Part shown: piece after piece, positions 17,082-19,037 of the stretch
How the letters are laid out: the number at the start of each line of letters is the position of its first letter
Numbering within the stretch: position 1 is the first letter of the stretch
Assembly (NCBI RefSeq): GCF_018853465.1
Contig: NZ_JABBOU010000089.1
Coordinates: 1-19,037, forward strand
Direction of reading: 5' to 3'
Source of the DNA: Acidithiobacillus montserratensis
GTDB lineage: Bacteria > Pseudomonadota > Gammaproteobacteria > Acidithiobacillales > Acidithiobacillaceae
DNA length: 19,037 nt
Program-made: the position numbers and the translations under genes
Notes under the pieces: generated by a model
The model's database searches: none
Told to the model about the DNA's origin: nothing
Seen by the model: the letters and a program-made list of their open reading frames with translations, nothing else

Positions 17082-18021
17082 AAGTCTGACCATTGGTATT
17101 GATATCGGCGGCACCAATTTACGTTTTGGCGTGTTTCGGGGTCATGAGTGCCTGGACAGTATTCGTCATGCCGTGGACCTGCGCGACAAATGTGCGGCAG
17201 CAGCAGACGCGGAAGCAGCCGCCCAGCTGTTTACCGGATTGCTGGAGAATGGTATCGCCGAGCTCCGTCATCAATATCCCGAAGTCAGCCGGGTGGGGGT
17301 GGCCGTCCCCGGCTTTGTGAACGCCCGAGGGGTGCTGCTGCAATCGCCCAATATTCCCCAACTCATCCACTTTGACCTGCAATCTGCTGTGCAGCAGGCC
17401 TGCCAGCTCCCGGTACTGGTCGAAAATGATGCCAATGCCGCCGGTTATGGCGAATTCTGGGAAGAAAAACAGGATGCTCCCGAGCTGCGCGATCTGCTCT
17501 ATGTCGGGCTTGGTACTGGCGTGGGGGGCGGCTGGGTTCACGAAGACCGCCCCTGGCGCGGCGAACATGGCACCGCCATGGAAATTGGCCATCTTATTGT
17601 GGTTCCGGGCGGACGCCGCTGCGGCTGTGGCAACCAGGGCTGTCTGGAACAATACGCCTCGGCACGGGGCATCCGCTCCAGCTACGTGGAACTGACAGGC
17701 ACCGGTCCCGATACGGCGGTCATTGCGCAAATGGCCTGTGATGGTCGCCCCGAGGCCACCCGGGTGTTTCAGATGGCGGGAGATTATCTGGGACAAGCGC
17801 TGGCCCATATTCTCAAAGTAGCCGATGTCCGGGTCATTCGTGTCGGTGGCGGGGTCAGTGCCGCCTGGGATTGCTTTGCTCCGGCATTGCTGCAGCGTCT
17901 GGACGCCGACCTGATTCCCGCCCTGCGCGGGCAGGTAGAAGTGAAACGCGGTAATGACGATGATCTTGCCGGCATGCGCGGCGTCGCGTTACTGGCCGAG
18001 CAGGAACTCAGCCTCGACTGA
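17074..18021 (+). CDS. glk: Glucokinase, ROK family
   Basis: A 315-residue ROK-family sugar kinase. The phosphate motif is GIDIGGTNLRFGVF (8-21); VENDANAAGYGEF (116-128) contains the catalytic Asp119; GLGTGVGGGW is the second phosphate loop. The zinc site is EIGHL with His173 plus CGCGNQGCLEQYAS with Cys183, Cys185 and Cys190. It most likely phosphorylates glucose with ATP, although other ROK members use fructose, N-acetylglucosamine or mannose. The ATG at 17074 overlaps the GH57 B stop by 8 bases; a TTG at 17068 is an alternative closer to a GGAG at 17060-17063. Position right after a glucanotransferase gene supports glucose as substrate. Confidence 0.9.
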   Translation: MAESLTIGIDIGGTNLRFGVFRGHECLDSIRHAVDLRDKCAAAADAEAAAQLFTGLLENGIAELRHQYPEVSRVGVAVPGFVNARGVLLQSPNIPQLIHFDLQSAVQQACQLPVLVENDANAAGYGEFWEEKQDAPELRDLLYVGLGTGVGGGWVHEDRPWRGEHGTAMEIGHLIVVPGGRRCGCGNQGCLEQYASARGIRSSYVELTGTGPDTAVIAQMACDGRPEATRVFQMAGDYLGQALAHILKVADVRVIRVGGGVSAAWDCFAPALLQRLDADLIPALRGQVEVKRGNDDDLAGMRGVALLAEQELSLD

Positions 18022-18028
18022 CTGCTAA

Positions 18029-18826
18029 ATGATGCGTATCGGCGTTTTCGATTCGGGCATAGGCGGTCTCAGCACCCTGCTCGCCTGCCTGCGTTACCTT
18101 CCCGAGGCCCATTTTCTGTTTTACGGCGATACCGCCCATAGTCCCTATGGGGACAAAAGTCCCGAGCAGGTGCGGCAATGGACTGAGGCCGCTTATGACT
18201 GGTTCATCCGGGCAGGAGTGGATGCGGTCGTGCTGGCCTGCAACACCGCCACCAGCGCGGCAGTATCTCCCATTCGCGAGTATGCCGATGTTCCTGTCAT
18301 TGGCATTGAACCCGCCATCAAAAAGGCGCTGACTCTGTATCCCGAGGGCAAGATTCTGCTATTGGCCACCACCATGACCGTGGCGGGGGCCAAACTGGAA
18401 CAGTTGCTCACCCAGCTACCCGATGCCCGGCAACGGGTCATTCCCCTTGCCTGCCCCGGCCTTGCGGAACGCATTGAATCCCAGCGTACCGACTGGCAGC
18501 AGCAGGTTCGGCAATACCTGCACCGGCAGGTGCTGCCGGCCTGTACGCCTGACATTCAGGCCATCGTCCTGGGTTGCACCCATTATTGCTGGATCAGCGA
18601 CTGGTCATCAGGACTGGCAGGGCGGGCGATTCCTACCCTGGATGGGAATGACGGCGTGGCGCGGCAACTCTGCCGCAGACTGGATATTCCTCTGCAAACG
18701 GATGCCTGCCCGGAACTCCCCGGGGCAGCATCCATCGATTTTCATTTTACGGCAGAAGCTGCGGCAAAAACCCGGGTGGCCAGACTGCTGCTGGCTGCCC
18801 ACGGCATCCGGACTCAGTCGAGCTGA
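18029..18826 (+). CDS. murI: Glutamate racemase
   Basis: A 265-residue enzyme that converts L-glutamate to the D-glutamate needed for peptidoglycan. It opens with IGVFDSGIGGLS (Asp8 region), has FYGDTAHSPYG (31-41), and carries both catalytic cysteines: Cys71 in LACNTATSAA and Cys183 in VLGCTHY. The usual residues after GCTHY (P-L/F-L) are replaced by CWI, a small oddity near the active site. The start is one of two adjacent ATG codons (18029 or 18032), 7 bases after the glucokinase stop; no good Shine-Dalgarno is seen, so reinitiation is plausible. The 3' end overlaps the convergent minus-strand gene by 13 bases. Confidence 0.93.
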   Translation: MMRIGVFDSGIGGLSTLLACLRYLPEAHFLFYGDTAHSPYGDKSPEQVRQWTEAAYDWFIRAGVDAVVLACNTATSAAVSPIREYADVPVIGIEPAIKKALTLYPEGKILLLATTMTVAGAKLEQLLTQLPDARQRVIPLACPGLAERIESQRTDWQQQVRQYLHRQVLPACTPDIQAIVLGCTHYCWISDWSSGLAGRAIPTLDGNDGVARQLCRRLDIPLQTDACPELPGAASIDFHFTAEAAAKTRVARLLLAAHGIRTQSS

Positions 18827-19037
18827 ACGCCCTGATCCGTCAGCTTCACGCCATATTTCTTGGCCTGGGCTTCACCCTGGGCATACGCCAGGTTCGCCAG
18901 TTCTTCAGCATGTTTGGCCTTGACGACGGCTTCATCATATTTACCCGCCTTATCCGCAGCAACCGCCTCTTTGTAGATTTTCGGGGTAGAAAGCCATAAA
19001 TAATGCACGGCAGAAGTCTTGGCCATGGCGGTTTTGG
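18814..19037 (-). CDS. Small helical protein resembling SoxXA-binding protein (C-terminal part)
   Basis: The last 73 residues of a gene that enters from the right edge. The sequence is Ala/Lys-rich and helical, with TPKIYKEAVAADKAGKYDEA followed by VVKAKHAEELANLAYAQG. This matches from memory the pattern of SoxXA-binding proteins (SoxK/TusX type): a W-x-x-T-x-K-x-I-K-x-A segment, KAGDYDKA, then KA-x-x-Q-G. Those are small periplasmic proteins that bind the SoxXA cytochrome in thiosulfate oxidation. It could equally be another protein of the loosely defined DUF4398 helical type. The N-terminus, where a signal peptide would sit, is outside the window; the ATG at 19024-19026 is internal because the frame stays open to the edge. 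Confidence 0.5.
   Translation of the reverse strand, partial: KTAMAKTSAVHYLWLSTPKIYKEAVAADKAGKYDEAVVKAKHAEELANLAYAQGEAQAKKYGVKLTDQGVQLD

Overview
The window looks like a stretch of chromosome from an acidophilic, sulfur- and iron-oxidising proteobacterium, most like Acidithiobacillus. This is an inference from gene content: a glycogen cluster carrying two GH57 enzymes, a CCC1/VIT metal transporter, and a small helical protein at the right edge that resembles SoxXA-binding proteins. Coding density is very high. No gap between genes exceeds about 190 bases, and I see no rRNA, tRNA, CRISPR array, insertion sequence or phage gene.

Layout. (1) Positions 1-6695, minus strand: a packed seven-gene run read right to left: cysM, a ydbH-like AsmA-type gene, a lipoprotein with a YdbL/DUF1318 domain, a PolB-type 3'-5' exonuclease, rlmD, a YkuD L,D-transpeptidase and the 5' part of an APC-type permease. 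Neighbours overlap, touch or sit within a few bases, so one transcript is likely. (2) 6798-8229, plus strand: a VIT family transporter and 6-phosphogluconolactonase. (3) 8259-11850, minus strand: glgB, then an NfeD protein and an SPFH/band-7 protein in the classic overlapping pair. (4) 12044-18826, plus strand: glgC, GH57 enzyme A, GH57 enzyme B (4-alpha-glucanotransferase type), a ROK glucokinase and murI, all within 0-7 bases of each other or overlapping. (5) 18814-19037, minus strand: the 3' end of the SoxXA-binding-like gene, overlapping murI tail to tail.

How they work together. GlgC makes ADP-glucose and GlgB adds branches, from two transcripts that diverge from a 193-base gap. The synthase and phosphorylase are not in the window. 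The two GH57 proteins are likely to trim, debranch or reshuffle alpha-glucan. Disproportionation by a 4-alpha-glucanotransferase releases free glucose, which the adjacent glucokinase can return to glucose-6-phosphate; pgl lies nearby for the oxidative pentose phosphate route. The left-hand run is mostly concerned with the cell envelope (YdbH/YdbL phospholipid-transport-like pair, L,D-transpeptidase, permease), with a cysteine synthase at its head and two nucleic-acid genes inside it.

The most interesting observation is the lipoprotein at 3030-3728. It appears to merge the separate YnbE and YdbL proteins of enteric bacteria, and keeps what looks like a remnant signal peptide in its middle.
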